A program made the position numbers and the translations under genes. The notes beneath the pieces are model-generated. The model had not been told where the DNA came from. It ran no database searches and saw only the letters and a list, made by a program, of their open reading frames with translations. From positions 310,001 through 374,000 of the forward strand of contig DATNPX010000012.1 in the NCBI GenBank assembly GCA_036702975.1: a stretch of 64,000 nt of DNA. The letters are read 5' to 3'. Positions 25,751 through 34,384 of the stretch are shown here, in pieces (position 1 is the first letter of the stretch; every line of letters starts with the position of its first letter). The DNA is from DATNPX01 sp036702975. GTDB lineage: Bacteria > Cyanobacteriota > Vampirovibrionia > Obscuribacterales > Obscuribacteraceae.

Positions 25751-26863
25751 CTACTGCGACTTATTTCCGGCTCCCGCTAGACCTGTAGCACCGTTGGCAA
25801 TTACACCGGAGTTGGCACTGAATGTGGATAGTGCATCTTTCATCCCCTGAACGAAAGGCACTCTATCAGTGTAGCCTAGTTCTTTCTCCGCTTTGGCGAT
25901 ACTAAATCCTTGATTGACTCCAACCAGGCGGTAGGCGGCGCGCGAATAGCGTGCCAACTTTCTCTGCGTCTCCACCGGCAACATCGGCGCAACGAGCGAG
26001 ACTAGATTGAAAAAAGGCTTTGCTACTGCCGATGGTACCACTCTGGTTACGCGAGGCAACTTCAGTGCTTCAGATATCGTGTCGAATAGCATCTTCTTGG
26101 AGATCTTTTGACCGTCAGTCAGGTTATATCTCTGTCCGAATGCAGCCGGGTTGTTCATAGCACCTTCAATTGCCCGACAAAGATTTTCAACGTTGATGAC
26201 ATTTGTCTCTTTCTTGCCACCATCTATGAGGGCAGCCTTGCCGGTGCGAATCGATTCGATCAGACGTGGCATCCAGGTTTTCTCGTAAGGTCCATAAATA
26301 AATCCAGGTCTCACGATCGTAATATTGATACCGGGTGTTTTAATTTCAATATCCAAAGCTTCCTCAGCAGCCACTTTCGAATCGGCATAGTTTTCGCCGC
26401 AGTAACACAACGGCGCTGATTCGTTTACATCAAATTGATCACCTTGTCCGGTTATGACTGACAGACTGCTCAAGTGGATAAACTGCTTGCAGCCTGCCGC
26501 GCGCGCAGCCGATAGCGTAGTTTTGGTGCCTTCGACATTGGTTTTGAATATCGCATCGCGGCTGCCGTATGGATCTACATTTCCAGCGGCATGCACAACT
26601 ACCTGGCACTCTCTAAAAGTATCGAGTAGCGATGCTGAATCATTCACGTCACCGATTTTCAAATCAACGTCTTTTTTTGCTCGGCTTGCGGCCTCGATAC
26701 AAGCAATTAAGTGCTCAGGGCGTCCGGGCGCACGAACGATGGCTCGAACCGAATAGCCACGCGCAGAGAGATATTTGACAAGATAGCTGCCTACTAGCCC
26801 GCCGGCACCTGTAACTGCAACACGAGGCAAATCTGGGTTTCCGGAATTTTCAGTCGCTTGCAT
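25751..26863 (-). CDS. NAD-dependent epimerase / 3-beta-HSD-like SDR
   Basis: 370 residues. AGGA lies 9 bases before the ATG. VAVTGAGGLVGSYLVKYLSA is the NAD-binding turn (about 15-34). HLSSLSVITGQG and CGENYADSKVAAEE hold the Ser and Tyr-x-x-x-Lys catalytic residues. VRPGFIYGPYEKTWMPRL is the substrate-side loop. The family includes sugar-nucleotide epimerases, HpnA and OleD-type beta-hydroxy reductases. It is the third SDR of the cluster and the closest to the GH3 gene (91-base gap). The exact reaction is not assignable. Confidence 0.8.
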   Translation of the reverse strand: MQATENSGNPDLPRVAVTGAGGLVGSYLVKYLSARGYSVRAIVRAPGRPEHLIACIEAASRAKKDVDLKIGDVNDSASLLDTFRECQVVVHAAGNVDPYGSRDAIFKTNVEGTKTTLSAARAAGCKQFIHLSSLSVITGQGDQFDVNESAPLCYCGENYADSKVAAEEALDIEIKTPGINITIVRPGFIYGPYEKTWMPRLIESIRTGKAALIDGGKKETNVINVENLCRAIEGAMNNPAAFGQRYNLTDGQKISKKMLFDTISEALKLPRVTRVVPSAVAKPFFNLVSLVAPMLPVETQRKLARYSRAAYRLVGVNQGFSIAKAEKELGYTDRVPFVQGMKDALSTFSANSGVIANGATGLAGAGNKSQ

Positions 26864-26954
26864 CTAATCACATCCTGCAAATATCACAGTTGCATCAAGC
26901 CGCACCGCCAAATTTACTAATTGACAAGCCAGAATCTGCGGCCTCAACAAACTA

Positions 26955-28616
26955 TCACACTTCCAGCAGCGCCAATCTATTTGAGAAAGAATTTGCCGAA
27001 CTGAGAAGCGGAATCTTCACCTGAGCTTCAGGAGCCCCTTCTGTTACTCGCTGTTGGCGCAAGCGAGTATAAGTACCAGGCGGCAACACCTTCAGAATTG
27101 GCACTCCCAACCTTTTACTGTCCCGCTTGTCCTGGTATTCAGGATTCTGATTCTTCAGTGAGTGGTCGAACATGCGAACAAATTCATTCTTGACTGAGTC
27201 GGTCATATGCTCGTTTAGCTCAGCATAACAAACGTAATGCGGAGGCAAGCCGAGTTCCACCTCCGCCGTAAAGTGACTGACTTGCAATAGATTTAACTGC
27301 CTCGTGGCTTGCGTTAAAGCAACAAGCACCTGTTCTTCGGTAATTTTTTCACCGGTGATTGAACTTACACCAAGACCTTTTCGCACAAAACGAATAACCG
27401 GCGTCTGCTCATGGAAATCAACTACCTCTACTAAGTCGTTGATGTTGTATCGATACAGGCCAGCTCCGGTCGTAAAGTGGATGTAGTAGCGACCATGGAG
27501 TTTAAGCTCGTCGGCCAGATAAAACTTAGCACCAGGTGTATCAACATCATCTTCATGCACGAATTCGAAGAAGTGGCTGGTTACAGCCAGCACGCCACCG
27601 GCTCCATCGTTGACCAATGGAATCGTGCCTCGTCCTTCGCTCGCCATATAGCCGAAGTCTCTAATCGAACATTTGCCGTAGTGCTCCCTTAACTTCTCAA
27701 GATAGAAAGACATGGGTCCGCCTTTCCAGCAAGAGAGCGCACTCAATCGCGGCCACAAAAGCTCGGGCGTCAGCGTGCCGTGCTTTGACAACAGCAGGTC
27801 GAGTTCACGGGCACGTTGCCTTTGCGGTCTCAAAAACGGCTCGAACGCCGCAGCCAGAGCCGGCGGCGGAGCAAAACGTCGGCGAATGGAACCGTCACTC
27901 ACATCGGCAAGGAGATCCGCCGCATGCTCCTTCAGTTGCTCCACAAGTAGCAACAAGCTAGATGGATTACAGCACAAGATCGCCGTAACATCCTGGGCCA
28001 TCGCCACTCTCAACATCAAATAGTATTTCTGGTCGACATCTTTAATTTTGCACAGTTCATAAGGAATGGCAAAGTGCCGGCGAATAATCGGTGATTGCCT
28101 TTTGTTCAGTAGACCGGAAACAGCACCATATGGCAAGCCACCAGGGGTAATGCCTTCTTGATCGTTGCTCGTAATGATCAAAAAGCGCCCGGCAGCAGCT
28201 TGCGGCCAATCGCTTATCATCTGATAATTGTGAATCTGAAAGGCGTGCGTGTAATCACGCAAATGACCTTCCGTGATCGGAATAAATTTTGGGCTGGCAG
28301 TAGTACCACTCGTAGTGGCAAACATAAAAGGGTCTTCAGCCGTTAGCTGATTTTTTGCTCCGCGCGTCAACCGATCTATGTACGGTTGCAAATCTTCATA
28401 CTTGGAAGGTGGAACGTATGATTGATAATCTTCCACCGAATTTATGCGGGAAAAATGATGTTTCTTGCCAAACTCAGTCTCTGCATTAGCTCGCACGAAA
28501 CTGAGCAGCTTGGCTTCTTGATAATGGCGTGGATTGCGAACACCCTTATTGAAGTGCCGCACATGAGTCACAGCACGATAAAGTTGGCCGAGGGCGATGT
28601 CGGGTTGATGCCACAT
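26955..28616 (-). CDS. GH3-family adenylate-forming acyl amido synthetase
   Basis: 553 residues, the usual length for GH3. The N-terminal part (ANAETEFGKKHHFSRINSVE, YVPPSKYEDLQPYIDRL) and the phosphate-binding motif TTSGTTASPKF at 101-111 are characteristic. FGYMASEGRGTIPL and YRYNINDLVEVVDF follow as the second and third ATP/AMP motifs. Plant GH3 enzymes adenylate a carboxylic acid hormone and join it to an amino acid. Bacterial relatives occur without known substrates. Here the gene follows an enolase-superfamily gene by 5 bases and a hydrolase gene beyond that, so an acyl-amino-acid conjugate is a sensible guess. Confidence 0.85.
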   Translation of the reverse strand: MWHQPDIALGQLYRAVTHVRHFNKGVRNPRHYQEAKLLSFVRANAETEFGKKHHFSRINSVEDYQSYVPPSKYEDLQPYIDRLTRGAKNQLTAEDPFMFATTSGTTASPKFIPITEGHLRDYTHAFQIHNYQMISDWPQAAAGRFLIITSNDQEGITPGGLPYGAVSGLLNKRQSPIIRRHFAIPYELCKIKDVDQKYYLMLRVAMAQDVTAILCCNPSSLLLLVEQLKEHAADLLADVSDGSIRRRFAPPPALAAAFEPFLRPQRQRARELDLLLSKHGTLTPELLWPRLSALSCWKGGPMSFYLEKLREHYGKCSIRDFGYMASEGRGTIPLVNDGAGGVLAVTSHFFEFVHEDDVDTPGAKFYLADELKLHGRYYIHFTTGAGLYRYNINDLVEVVDFHEQTPVIRFVRKGLGVSSITGEKITEEQVLVALTQATRQLNLLQVSHFTAEVELGLPPHYVCYAELNEHMTDSVKNEFVRMFDHSLKNQNPEYQDKRDSKRLGVPILKVLPPGTYTRLRQQRVTEGAPEAQVKIPLLSSANSFSNRLALLEV

Positions 28617-28621
28617 TAGAT

Positions 28622-29812
28622 CTACCAGTTTGAGCCTACCAAATTCCTATTGTCAACTTCAGAAACGTTCATGAGGAATTTGGACAAGTGCCCAGATCTT
28701 ACCGTGACACCTAAACCATTGCCTTTCAAAACACTTCCCCATCCACCTGGTCCGACGTTGAGATTCTCGAGCGTCACATCCTGATTGAGCAGGAACAGAT
28801 TATTAGACCCTTCACAATTGTCAAAAGTTTCATTGACCGAAGAGAAAGCACGACCAGCAGCACTCAAGATACCGCTCTCTCCAACTTGAGCACCCATTTG
28901 CACGATTAACCCGTAACTGCGCGCGATATCTACGATAGCCTGCGCAGATAGGAAGCCGCCTACTTTAGATATACGGACATTGAAAGCCTTGCATGCTTTT
29001 CGCGCTGCTAAATCTTTCGCCTGAGCGATCGTGCACAAGGATTCATCGACCATGACCGGAGTCTCAATTGATTGCGAAATGCGAATCAACCCTTCGATAT
29101 CATCAGCGGGAACCGGTTGCTCTATTGAGGCAACAGCAAATGGCTTCATCTTTTCGGACATCTGCATAGTTTGGTCTGCAGTCCAGGCACAGTTGGCATC
29201 GATTCGTAAGATTGCATCAGGGCCGAGTATCCGCCGGGCGATTGAAACAAGTTCGAGGTCCGCATCCTCAGTCTTTCCCACTTTGAGTTTGACTGTTTGG
29301 AATCCAAAAAGTTTATAAAACCACAACAAGGCGGTCACAGCTCTCTTGCTACCAAAAGGAATGACGCCACCATAGCGAATACCACGTGCAGGATGGCATT
29401 GCCTGACGCCACCAAAGAATGCAGACAGGGGTTGATTTGTAGCATGACCACAAGCATCCAGCAGCGCTAGCTCTAACGCGCACCAAGCCGATCCCGCCGG
29501 GACCGATGTTAGCCCGAGGTCGGCAAACTCGTTTTGCAGGATCTCTACAAGCGATTTTGGGTCATCGAACTGCTTTTGAAGAAAACGCGGTGCGAACTCA
29601 TTTTCCAAACGCGCAAGCGCCGCTTGAACAGTTTCACCCGTCACATAGTCTCGAGGAATGCTCTCACCGAACCCTATGTGATTGCGCGAACCATCACTGA
29701 GCGCCACTCTTACGATCAAATTTTCAGAAAAATTGCGACTGGCGAGACTGTGCTTGAACGAAAATCGAAAAGGCAGTTTTATCACTCGGGCTTCGAGACT
29801 GACGATTTTCAT
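28622..29812 (-). CDS. Enolase-superfamily epimerase/racemase (muconate-lactonizing type)
   Basis: 396 residues from ATG 29812, 5 bases after the previous stop. The family's residues are all visible: KLKVGK with Lys175/Lys177 (KxK), metal ligands Asp205 (RIDAN), Glu231 (SIEQP) and Asp256 (MVDES), and the opposite-face base Lys283 (VRISKVGG). This KxK/D-E-D/K set belongs to the muconate-lactonizing subgroup, which contains dipeptide epimerases, N-acyl-amino-acid racemases and o-succinylbenzoate synthase. The C-terminal DxD of dipeptide epimerases is not evident. No menaquinone genes are nearby, so MenC is unlikely. A racemase or epimerase acting on an amino-acid conjugate fits the GH3 neighbour. 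Confidence 0.8.
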   Translation of the reverse strand: MKIVSLEARVIKLPFRFSFKHSLASRNFSENLIVRVALSDGSRNHIGFGESIPRDYVTGETVQAALARLENEFAPRFLQKQFDDPKSLVEILQNEFADLGLTSVPAGSAWCALELALLDACGHATNQPLSAFFGGVRQCHPARGIRYGGVIPFGSKRAVTALLWFYKLFGFQTVKLKVGKTEDADLELVSIARRILGPDAILRIDANCAWTADQTMQMSEKMKPFAVASIEQPVPADDIEGLIRISQSIETPVMVDESLCTIAQAKDLAARKACKAFNVRISKVGGFLSAQAIVDIARSYGLIVQMGAQVGESGILSAAGRAFSSVNETFDNCEGSNNLFLLNQDVTLENLNVGPGGWGSVLKGNGLGVTVRSGHLSKFLMNVSEVDNRNLVGSNW

Positions 29813-29817
29813 GCTTT

Positions 29818-30771
29818 TTATCCTAACCGCCCGAGTTCGCTTGGCCCTGGCGTCGACTCTCGCGCCCGAAGCCACTGAACGAGCAATTCGGTGTAGTCAT
29901 TGAACCAAGTTGCGTCGAAATCAAGACTGTGCGCCGAACGAGCAAATAGTTTCCACTGTTTATCCTTCGAACCGACCGCTTGAAACCAAGCACTGAGTCT
30001 TTCGATATCGACAATTTGATCGTTCTCGGCCTGCAAAACAAGAAGAGGTATTTCAATCGAGCGCGCTACCAATTGAGCCAGAAGTCCCAATATGAAAGTT
30101 TCTCGGAAGAATCGTGCAGTGGCATATTTCAAACGCAGAGGATCTTCTTCCAAATATTGTTTGTAGACAGGATTGTCGGTGAGCATTTCAGTAGTTAACG
30201 GAATCGGCCACAAGCGTTGTTTCAAGCGCTCCGAAGCGAAAGTGCAGAAGGCGATCTTGAGTTTCGTGAACGGATCGAAATCGGCCTTAGTAACAATAGC
30301 TGGACAAGTCATTATCAAACCAGCCAACTTCACAGGTGGCTTTTTGTCTGAATAGCGGTGAGCTCGATTTGCAAGCACAGCGGCCGCTTTGGCGCTCCAA
30401 CAATTAGCAAACAAAACAATCGGTTTACCTGGGTGCATGAGGTCGATTTTTCGCAACATCATTTCGACGTCACAAAGAAAAGTTTTCAAATCCGGAATAT
30501 CGCCCCGATGCGCTGTGTTTAACCCAGCGCCTCTGCGATCCGTGGCATAAATAGTCACACCGCTTTCGCGCAACACTTTGGCCGTCGGCTCGAACCATTG
30601 ACTGTGTCCTTCTATACCGTGTAGATAAAGGATTACGCAACGGGACTCAGGACTGCGCCATATCCTGCACGCCAATTCGGTTTCACCGCTTCCTTTCATC
30701 CAAGCCAGCTCCGCTTCTGCACCCGATAGAGGGTCAGAAGCTAAAGGCAAAGGAATCGAATGCAAATTCAA
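29818..30771 (-). CDS. Alpha/beta hydrolase with Cys at the nucleophile site
   Basis: 317 residues from TTG 30771 (GGAA upstream). Lysophospholipase-like fold: VILYLHGIEGHSQWF at 46-60 is the oxyanion region, and ATDRRGAG follows. The nucleophile elbow, normally GxSxG, reads ANCWSA with Cys124 in the Ser position. The acid Asp251 (LQAENDQ) and His281 (RSAHSLD) are kept. Dienelactone hydrolase also uses Cys in this fold, so the enzyme may be active with altered chemistry. First gene of the cluster running to 23292. There is no signal peptide, so it acts in the cytoplasm. Confidence 0.75.
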   Translation of the reverse strand: MNLHSIPLPLASDPLSGAEAELAWMKGSGETELACRIWRSPESRCVILYLHGIEGHSQWFEPTAKVLRESGVTIYATDRRGAGLNTAHRGDIPDLKTFLCDVEMMLRKIDLMHPGKPIVLFANCWSAKAAAVLANRAHRYSDKKPPVKLAGLIMTCPAIVTKADFDPFTKLKIAFCTFASERLKQRLWPIPLTTEMLTDNPVYKQYLEEDPLRLKYATARFFRETFILGLLAQLVARSIEIPLLVLQAENDQIVDIERLSAWFQAVGSKDKQWKLFARSAHSLDFDATWFNDYTELLVQWLRARESTPGPSELGRLG

Positions 30772-31129
30772 AGTCGTTCCAAAAAAACAGAATCAGAACA
30801 AATCAGTACAAGTGAAAACAAACAAAAATCAGAACAAAATCAGAAAGAATAGCGACACAGAAAAAAAAGTCGACACAAATCCAGCACAAAATCCAAAACA
30901 ACGGCTGCGACACATTTCGAAATCGAAAGCGAAGAGATCTTCACCAGAACGCATCGCCTGATATCGCTCATCGTTTGAGTTTATCACCCCTTTGCTTCGT
31001 ACCGAAGTGCCGTAAAGAACGCAGCGTGCAGATTAAGAGTTTTCTGATTAAAGCTGAGCGACGTGGAGTGAGACTCGACCCCGTAGTAAAGTATTTGATG
31101 GAAATTGGGCGTTATTAAGGATTTTTTAC
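30772..31129. other. Divergent intergenic region with A-rich direct repeats
   Basis: 358 bases between divergent genes. The left part is extremely A-rich on the plus strand and contains two near-identical direct repeats, AATCAGAACAAATCAG (30791-30806) and AATCAGAACAAAATCAG (30827-30843), plus further CAGAAA/CACAAA variants to about 30900. These lie in the leader of the hydrolase-led cluster. No clear -35/-10 pair was found for either direction. Confidence 0.5.
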
Positions 31130-31843
31130 ATGTCGCAGTTGCCTGGCTGGTTGCCGCCCCTGCTAAGCCTTCTCAATCAGGGCTGTGCAGAAAGTCCGAT
31201 GTTCACGGTCGCTGACGACGAAAAGGTTTTTCATACTGGAAAAGATGTATGCATGACTTTGTGGCCATTCATCCGCGAGTTGCCTGAGTATGTAGCAGCA
31301 GTGAGGAAAAAAACCCCTCCTCACATGGATGCAGCCGTCAAGCTTTTCAATCAATTAGCCGACGAAGAGCGAGTCTACCAGCAGCTCTATTTGAAGCAGT
31401 GCGAACTGGCCGGCATCACAGACGAGCAACTCAAAAATGTTGTCTCCAGCGACGGCGCTACCATGCTGACTCAAGCCATGCGTCGATATTGCTTTTCGGA
31501 TAGTTATGTGGACGGAGTCTTAGCTATCATCACGGCTGAACTCGGTGCCACGGCTTGGGCTCGCAGCGCCCAACCGGTTTTTGAATCCTTCTTCACCAGA
31601 CATGCCCAAGACTTTGCGCCTGAAGCCGTAGAGCAGGGGCTCAGCTGGCTCAGATTGCATGCAAAGCCAAATCTGAAACATGCACTCTGGCTCCGTAAAA
31701 TGCTTGGCGATCTGGCACAGTTTCAGGGACCAGAGATGCCGGCTCCGGTGTTGGAAGTTTTGCAAGCTGTGTATGCTGTTTTACAAGTTGAGAAACAAAT
31801 TGCGGCCGTGCCAGTCGAACAACTTACCGTGTCGATTGGTTAG
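31130..31843 (+). CDS. All-helical protein, possibly heme-oxygenase-like fold
   Basis: 237 residues. AAGGA lies 8 bases before the ATG. No signal peptide or membrane segment. Predicted helical throughout, with LADEERVYQQLYLKQCELAG (about 75-94) resembling the Glu-containing helix of TenA/PqqC/heme-oxygenase-like proteins, and LAIITAELGATAWARSAQPV (about 131-150) the later helix. The His ligands of iron-dependent members are not convincingly present, so enzyme activity is open. It precedes the DUF1571 gene by 25 bases on the same strand. Confidence 0.5.
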   Translation: MSQLPGWLPPLLSLLNQGCAESPMFTVADDEKVFHTGKDVCMTLWPFIRELPEYVAAVRKKTPPHMDAAVKLFNQLADEERVYQQLYLKQCELAGITDEQLKNVVSSDGATMLTQAMRRYCFSDSYVDGVLAIITAELGATAWARSAQPVFESFFTRHAQDFAPEAVEQGLSWLRLHAKPNLKHALWLRKMLGDLAQFQGPEMPAPVLEVLQAVYAVLQVEKQIAAVPVEQLTVSIG

Positions 31844-31868
31844 TAATTTTGAGATGGACGGAACAGGC

Positions 31869-32696
31869 ATGCAAAACATTTTCGACAGTACGAGAAAGAC
31901 ACGAAAGCGTTATCCGTTTAGGATTATGGCCAGAATTAGGGTCGTCGCTCTTGTGCTTCTGATCAACCTCCAAGTGATAGGGTCGGGTATGGAAATGGTA
32001 GAGGCACACAATGATGCGGCTGAAGACAAGCAGACTATTGCCGCGGTATCACCTACGGTACTAAGCAAATCATCGAACACTACCGATGGGGTCGCTTTCA
32101 TCGACAAATGTTTGAAGGCAGCCGAAGACTACAAAGACTACACCTTCGACTACAAACAAACAGTCTACAAGGACAAAACCGTCGTTGAGACCGGAACGGT
32201 TATGGTAAAAAAGCCGCAATTGAAAGTACTTGTAAAATCGGGCTCTAAGGCCGGTTCTGTCGCTGTGCTCCTACCTAACGGGCAGGTCCGTGCTCACGGC
32301 GGTGGCGCTTTTAAGTTCATTACCGTTACGCTTTCAGCTGACAACGACATGCTCAGGTCTGCTAATGGCTGGCCGATGGTTCAGTCTGATTTCGGCGGCA
32401 TCTGGAAAGCGATGCAAGGTTATGCTCGGCAAGACAAATGTCCAGTCAAGGTAACTGAAGAACCTGTCAGTGAACCAACTCAAAAGGAAAAAGTCTTGGT
32501 GTTGGAGATGACCAAGCCCAGTGGTGAAATGTACAAACGTGCACTCATCGATCCGAAAACTGACCTGCCCGTCGAATGGTGGGACTATCAACGAGGTAAG
32601 GTTTATGCCCATAGTGTCTGGACGGACTTCAAAGGCAATCAAGGACTATCAGACAAAGTGTTTTCAACCACTAAAGTCGAAAAGGGAGATAAATAG
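31869..32696 (+). CDS. Secreted DUF1571-type protein
   Basis: About 275 residues from ATG 31869 (GGAACAGG upstream). ATG 31854 and 31926 are alternatives. A basic start and hydrophobic segment (VVALVLLINLQVIGSGM) give a signal peptide. From about residue 75, FIDKCLKAAEDYKDYTFDYK, then a beta-rich region (TVMVKKPQLKVLVK, ALIDPKTDLPVEWWDYQRGK) resembles the LolA/DUF1571 lipid-binding half-barrel, where the ALIDPKT-like strand is typical. A periplasmic lipid or lipoprotein carrier role is inference. Its stop shares one base with the GTG of the ICMT-like gene. Confidence 0.6.
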   Translation: MQNIFDSTRKTRKRYPFRIMARIRVVALVLLINLQVIGSGMEMVEAHNDAAEDKQTIAAVSPTVLSKSSNTTDGVAFIDKCLKAAEDYKDYTFDYKQTVYKDKTVVETGTVMVKKPQLKVLVKSGSKAGSVAVLLPNGQVRAHGGGAFKFITVTLSADNDMLRSANGWPMVQSDFGGIWKAMQGYARQDKCPVKVTEEPVSEPTQKEKVLVLEMTKPSGEMYKRALIDPKTDLPVEWWDYQRGKVYAHSVWTDFKGNQGLSDKVFSTTKVEKGDK

Positions 32697-33346
32697 TGCA
32701 ACTTAACGGTCCAACTCTAGCCACCCTCTTTCTGACAAGCGTCGGAGCTGTGGTATCGGCTCCGGTGCTAGCAAAAGGCTTTAGCAGAAGGGGAAAAGGC
32801 GTCAAATACGAAAAAGATTTTCTGATCCAGAGAGCACCGCAATTCTGCTCATTGCTCAACATCGCGCTAGTGGCGCTGTCCTTTCTTGTCTACAGCAATC
32901 TAATCAATGTGCCCTTCTTGGTTCCCTTCTTCGCATTAACCACAGGGCATCCTCACGGCATTCTTCGTGTAGTTTCATGGCTGGGTGTCTTGATTCTAGT
33001 CAGCGGGCTGATATTCATGATCGGCGGCTGGTACTCTCTTGGAGAGGCTTTCTCTACCGACGCTGAGATTTTGGAAGGACAACAGGTTCGCAGCGGTGGG
33101 CTGTTAGCCTTCGTCATGCATCCTGCCTACTCTGGCATTATTCAATCGCTGCTCGGTGCATCGATCGCCGCGACCTCACCGGTAGCTACACTCTTTGTTC
33201 TCGGCGTTGTAACTCCGCTGTGGCTGAATAGAGCGAAATACGAAGAGAAGATCCTACTTGAAACCTTAGGCCCCAGTTACAAGGAATATGCCGAAAACAT
33301 GCGCTGGCGCAGGCTCGTACCAAAATTCTTCCCAATCGGCGTCTAG
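32696..33346 (+). CDS. ICMT/PEMT-like membrane methyltransferase
   Basis: 216 residues from GTG 32696, which overlaps the previous TAG by one base. Four to five membrane helices, then the isoprenylcysteine carboxyl methyltransferase signature: WYSLGEAFSTDAEI, VRSGGLLAFVMHPAYSGII (the G-x-HP-x-Y motif that binds S-adenosylmethionine) and EKILLETLGPSYKEYAENM near the C-terminus. Bacterial members methylate small lipophilic or carboxylate substrates. The actual acceptor is unknown. Coupling to a lipid-carrier-like gene suggests an envelope lipid. Confidence 0.75.
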   Translation: MQLNGPTLATLFLTSVGAVVSAPVLAKGFSRRGKGVKYEKDFLIQRAPQFCSLLNIALVALSFLVYSNLINVPFLVPFFALTTGHPHGILRVVSWLGVLILVSGLIFMIGGWYSLGEAFSTDAEILEGQQVRSGGLLAFVMHPAYSGIIQSLLGASIAATSPVATLFVLGVVTPLWLNRAKYEEKILLETLGPSYKEYAENMRWRRLVPKFFPIGV

Positions 33347-33711
33347 TTAGCGGTTGTGCGAGTAGCGTGGGCCGCTTGCCTAAAAAAAGTCCGCTTCAAT
33401 TCGAAATAGTCTTATAAACCGAAAGTGAAACTACGATTTGCATGCGGGTTTCACCACGGAGGCGTTTGCACCCGGAAACGAATTAGATCGTTATAACAAA
33501 AAACCAAGATCACTAAAACTAGCTTCTGCTCAGCCTTCTCAGAGGTCGAGGCTTCCAAATTTCGAGCAATCTGACGAAGACATGAGATAGTCGACAGTTC
33601 TCTTGACTATCAAATTTTCAGCTTTGGTTCGGCGGTAGTCATGATACTCTTATTGCCATCTTAGTCTGTTCTGCTGAGCGACGCTGGGCGTCCACAGCAC
33701 TGGAGGGTCAA
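33347..33711. other. Intergenic region, nothing recognised
   Basis: 365 bases between two plus-strand genes, A/T-richer than the coding DNA. No convincing open frame, hairpin with T run, or repeat. The right end carries GGAGG (33702-33706) serving the TTG start at 33712. Confidence 0.5.
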
Positions 33712-34362
33712 TTGACCGCAAAACGCAAAGGCATCGGACTCATAAACATTGTTGCCGTTGCGGCATTTGTTTTGGCAGCTCCACAAGTGCAGGCCAAATC
33801 ACTGGAATCAGAACTAGGACCGGAAACCTGCAAAGAGTTGCAGAGAGAAGTAGCTACAGGCATTGCACCAACCGACTTGAAAAAGAGTAGCGGCAAAGGT
33901 GCGACATGGTGCACCGCACGTACAAAGATCAAGGCTCCGCCGGAAGTTGTTTGGCGGGCCGTTCATGAAGAACGTCAAAACGATCCGGATATCGCCTACA
34001 GCAAAGTTATCGAACAAACAGAAAATCAGCTCAAATTGGAGCAAAAGTTCTGCTTTATTCCTTTTCTCGGCACGAGCACTTGTGTAACTGACCAGGTAGA
34101 AGTTCCCAATCAACGCATCGATTACAAATTGGTGAAGTCTGATCACTTCAAAGCTATGGAAGGCAGTTGGGTTCTTAACTCGGCAGACAATGGAAAATCT
34201 ACCGAACTCGTATTCTCATCGCACCTAGATCTTGGCCTTCCCGTACCAAAGATGCTTATGGACGGTGTAACGTCCAAGAAGATGGAAAAGCGTCTCGCTC
34301 ACATCAAGCAGATTGCAGAGAAGAATCACGCGGCAATCGCAGCAGCTTCCACCGTGCAATAA
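33712..34362 (+). CDS. Secreted SRPBCC/START-like protein
   Basis: 216 residues from TTG 33712, chosen because GGAGG sits 5 bases upstream and a signal peptide follows (IGLINIVAVAAFVLAAPQVQA). Residues ~60-205 show the helix-grip layout: TKIKAPPEVVWRAVHEERQN (first strand and helix), repeated strands (IEQTENQLKLEQKFC, RIDYKLVKSDHF, GSWVLNSADNGKSTELVFS) and a long C-terminal helix (MEKRLAHIKQIAEK). Such folds bind lipids or other hydrophobic ligands. The ligand is not known. It is convergent with the LRR gene, only 12 bases away. Confidence 0.65.
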   Translation: MTAKRKGIGLINIVAVAAFVLAAPQVQAKSLESELGPETCKELQREVATGIAPTDLKKSSGKGATWCTARTKIKAPPEVVWRAVHEERQNDPDIAYSKVIEQTENQLKLEQKFCFIPFLGTSTCVTDQVEVPNQRIDYKLVKSDHFKAMEGSWVLNSADNGKSTELVFSSHLDLGLPVPKMLMDGVTSKKMEKRLAHIKQIAEKNHAAIAAASTVQ

Positions 34363-34367
34363 CACCA

Positions 34368-34384
34368 ACTCAAACTATTTGAGT
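34368..34384. terminator. Short hairpin between convergent genes
   Basis: Perfect 7-bp inverted repeat ACTCAAA (34368-34374) / TTTGAGT (34378-34384) spanning the stop of the minus-strand gene. No T run, so a terminator role is tentative. Confidence 0.3.

Noticed and set aside
28622..29812. MenC (o-succinylbenzoate synthase)
   Set aside because: Catalytic residues fit, but no menaquinone genes are adjacent and the neighbours suggest amino-acid conjugate chemistry.
23292..30771. Olefin (OleABCD) biosynthesis cluster
   Set aside because: SDR, adenylating enzyme and hydrolase superficially match, but there is no OleA thiolase. The adenylating enzyme is GH3, not OleC, and the hydrolase has Cys, not Asp, as nucleophile.
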